Positions 5,901-6,710 of a stretch of 6,710 bases of DNA are shown one piece after another. The translations under genes were made by a program, and so were the position numbers. The DNA is from Gammaproteobacteria bacterium (GTDB lineage: Bacteria; Pseudomonadota; Gammaproteobacteria; GCA-001735895), in contig QNFD01000146.1 in NCBI GenBank assembly GCA_003645435.1, positions 1-6,710 of the forward strand. The letters are read 5' to 3'. Numbering within the stretch: position 1 is the stretch's first letter; each line of letters opens with the position of its first letter. The notes beneath the pieces are model-generated. The model searched no databases and was not told where the DNA came from. It worked only from the letters and a program-made list of their open reading frames with translations.

Positions 5901-6710
5901 CAGTCGATTACCTTGCCGGGGTTCATTATGTTTTGAGGATCGAGTGCCTGCTTGATAGCCTGCATTACCGCTATCGCGCCATCACCGTGTTCGTTGCGCA
6001 TGTGTTTGAGCTTGCCGAGGCCAATGCCATGCTCACCGCTACAGGTACCGCCCATATCGAGTGCGCGTTGCACCAGGCGTGCGTCAACTGCCAGAGCGGC
6101 CTGAAACATTTCATCGTCGTCGGGATCGATAAATATGGTGAGGTGAAAATTGCCATCACCGACATGGCCGAGTATTGGTGAATACAGGTTTGTCGCGGCA
6201 AGATCCTGTTGGGTTTGGGTAATGCAATCCGCAAGTCTGGATATTGGCACGCAGACATCGGTAACATAACCTCGACTACCGGGTGACATTGCCAGACCCG
6301 CATAGTAGGCATCGTGACGGGCTTTCCAGAGACGACTCCTGTCCTCCTCTTTTTCGGCCCATTCAAACCCACTGGCCCCAAATTCCTGAGAAATCTCGTC
6401 GAATAGCTTTACCTGTTCCGCGACCCCGTCTTTAGTGCCGTGGAACTCGAGGAATAGTGTATCGCGCAGCGGATAGTCGGTCTTACTATAGTCATTGATT
6501 GCCTGGATATAGGCGCGGTCAACCAGTTCGATACGAGCTATCGGAATACCCATCTGGATAGTCTGAATGGTAGCGTTGGCGGCGGAACGCACATCGGGGA
6601 AATTAACGATGGCTGCCGAAATTGCCTCGGCCAGTCCATACAGACGCAGTGTCACCTCGGTAATGATTCCGAGGGTACCCTCGGAGCCGACAAACAAGCG
6701 TGTGAGGTCA
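5897..6710 (-). CDS. FAD-linked D-2-hydroxyacid dehydrogenase, D-lactate dehydrogenase (cytochrome)/GlcD type, C-terminal part
   Basis: Oxidises a D-2-hydroxyacid such as D-lactate to the 2-oxoacid, with electrons passing from FAD to the respiratory chain or a cytochrome. The 270 visible residues run from the window edge and start DLTRLFVGSEGTLGI, the end of the PCMH FAD-binding domain. The FAD-oxidase C-terminal domain follows. Diagnostic features are RGYVTDVCVPISRL, GHVGDGNFHL and CSGEHGIGLGKL, the last two containing the conserved His residues, and the C-terminal MNPGKVIDC. The VTDVCVPISRL segment resembles eukaryotic and bacterial LDHD more than glycolate oxidase GlcD. About 190-200 N-terminal residues, including most of the FAD-binding domain, lie to the right of the window, so no start can be given. 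A TTG at 6697 is internal, not a start. Its stop codon overlaps that of acpH. Substrate choice between D-lactate and other D-2-hydroxyacids is open. Confidence 0.9.
   Translation of the reverse strand, partial: DLTRLFVGSEGTLGIITEVTLRLYGLAEAISAAIVNFPDVRSAANATIQTIQMGIPIARIELVDRAYIQAINDYSKTDYPLRDTLFLEFHGTKDGVAEQVKLFDEISQEFGASGFEWAEKEEDRSRLWKARHDAYYAGLAMSPGSRGYVTDVCVPISRLADCITQTQQDLAATNLYSPILGHVGDGNFHLTIFIDPDDDEMFQAALAVDARLVQRALDMGGTCSGEHGIGLGKLKHMRNEHGDGAIAVMQAIKQALDPQNIMNPGKVIDC

Noticed and set aside
5889..5903. Direct repeat of CTAGCAG at the acpH end as a site or small mobile-element scar
   Set aside because: Two tandem seven-base copies are too short to mean more than chance, and no element or target duplication surrounds them.

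Overview
The window looks like chromosome from a heterotrophic proteobacterium, probably a gammaproteobacterium. The reasons are an AcpH-type acyl-carrier-protein phosphodiesterase, a CsaA-type tRNA-binding-fold protein, a REP/BIME-like palindrome pair, moderate GC content and tight gene packing. The genus cannot be named from the sequence alone. There are no rRNA or tRNA genes, CRISPR arrays, transposases or phage genes.

Layout from left to right. (1) Bases 1-1018 carry most of a creatinase (creatine amidinohydrolase, M24 'pita-bread' fold) that enters from the left edge. Its frame is continuous and strongly family-like except for one in-frame TAA at 65-67, at a position where creatinases have Gln. 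It is called a nonsense-mutated pseudogene. (2) Bases 1019-1226 are non-coding and hold two inverted, GC-rich hairpin units resembling a BIME, one with a canonical G-quadruplex pattern. (3) Bases 1227-3502 hold a two-gene operon overlapping by one base (TAATG): an acyl-CoA dehydrogenase and a class III (CaiB/BaiF) CoA-transferase. A small csaA gene with a good ribosome binding site follows, then an unrecognised membrane-anchored protein. (4) On the minus strand, 5168-4392 encodes a class II aldolase/adducin-family protein. (5) Divergent from it, acpH runs 5295-5900. (6) The right edge carries the C-terminal part of an FAD-linked D-2-hydroxyacid (D-lactate type) dehydrogenase on the minus strand. 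Its stop codon shares a CTAG tetramer with the acpH stop.

Functionally, the window mixes catabolic enzymes with housekeeping genes: creatine hydrolysis (broken), CoA activation plus oxidation of an unknown acid, a putative sugar or hydroxyacid aldolase-fold enzyme, and D-2-hydroxyacid oxidation. Only the dehydrogenase/CoA-transferase pair is clearly linked by sequence. By analogy with CaiA/CaiB-type pairs, the transferase would load CoA on a carboxylic acid and the dehydrogenase would desaturate the thioester. I found no clear evidence of a wholly new system. The most unusual points are the single ochre codon in an otherwise intact creatinase, the dehydrogenase with a displaced catalytic Glu, and the structured repeat downstream of the broken gene.
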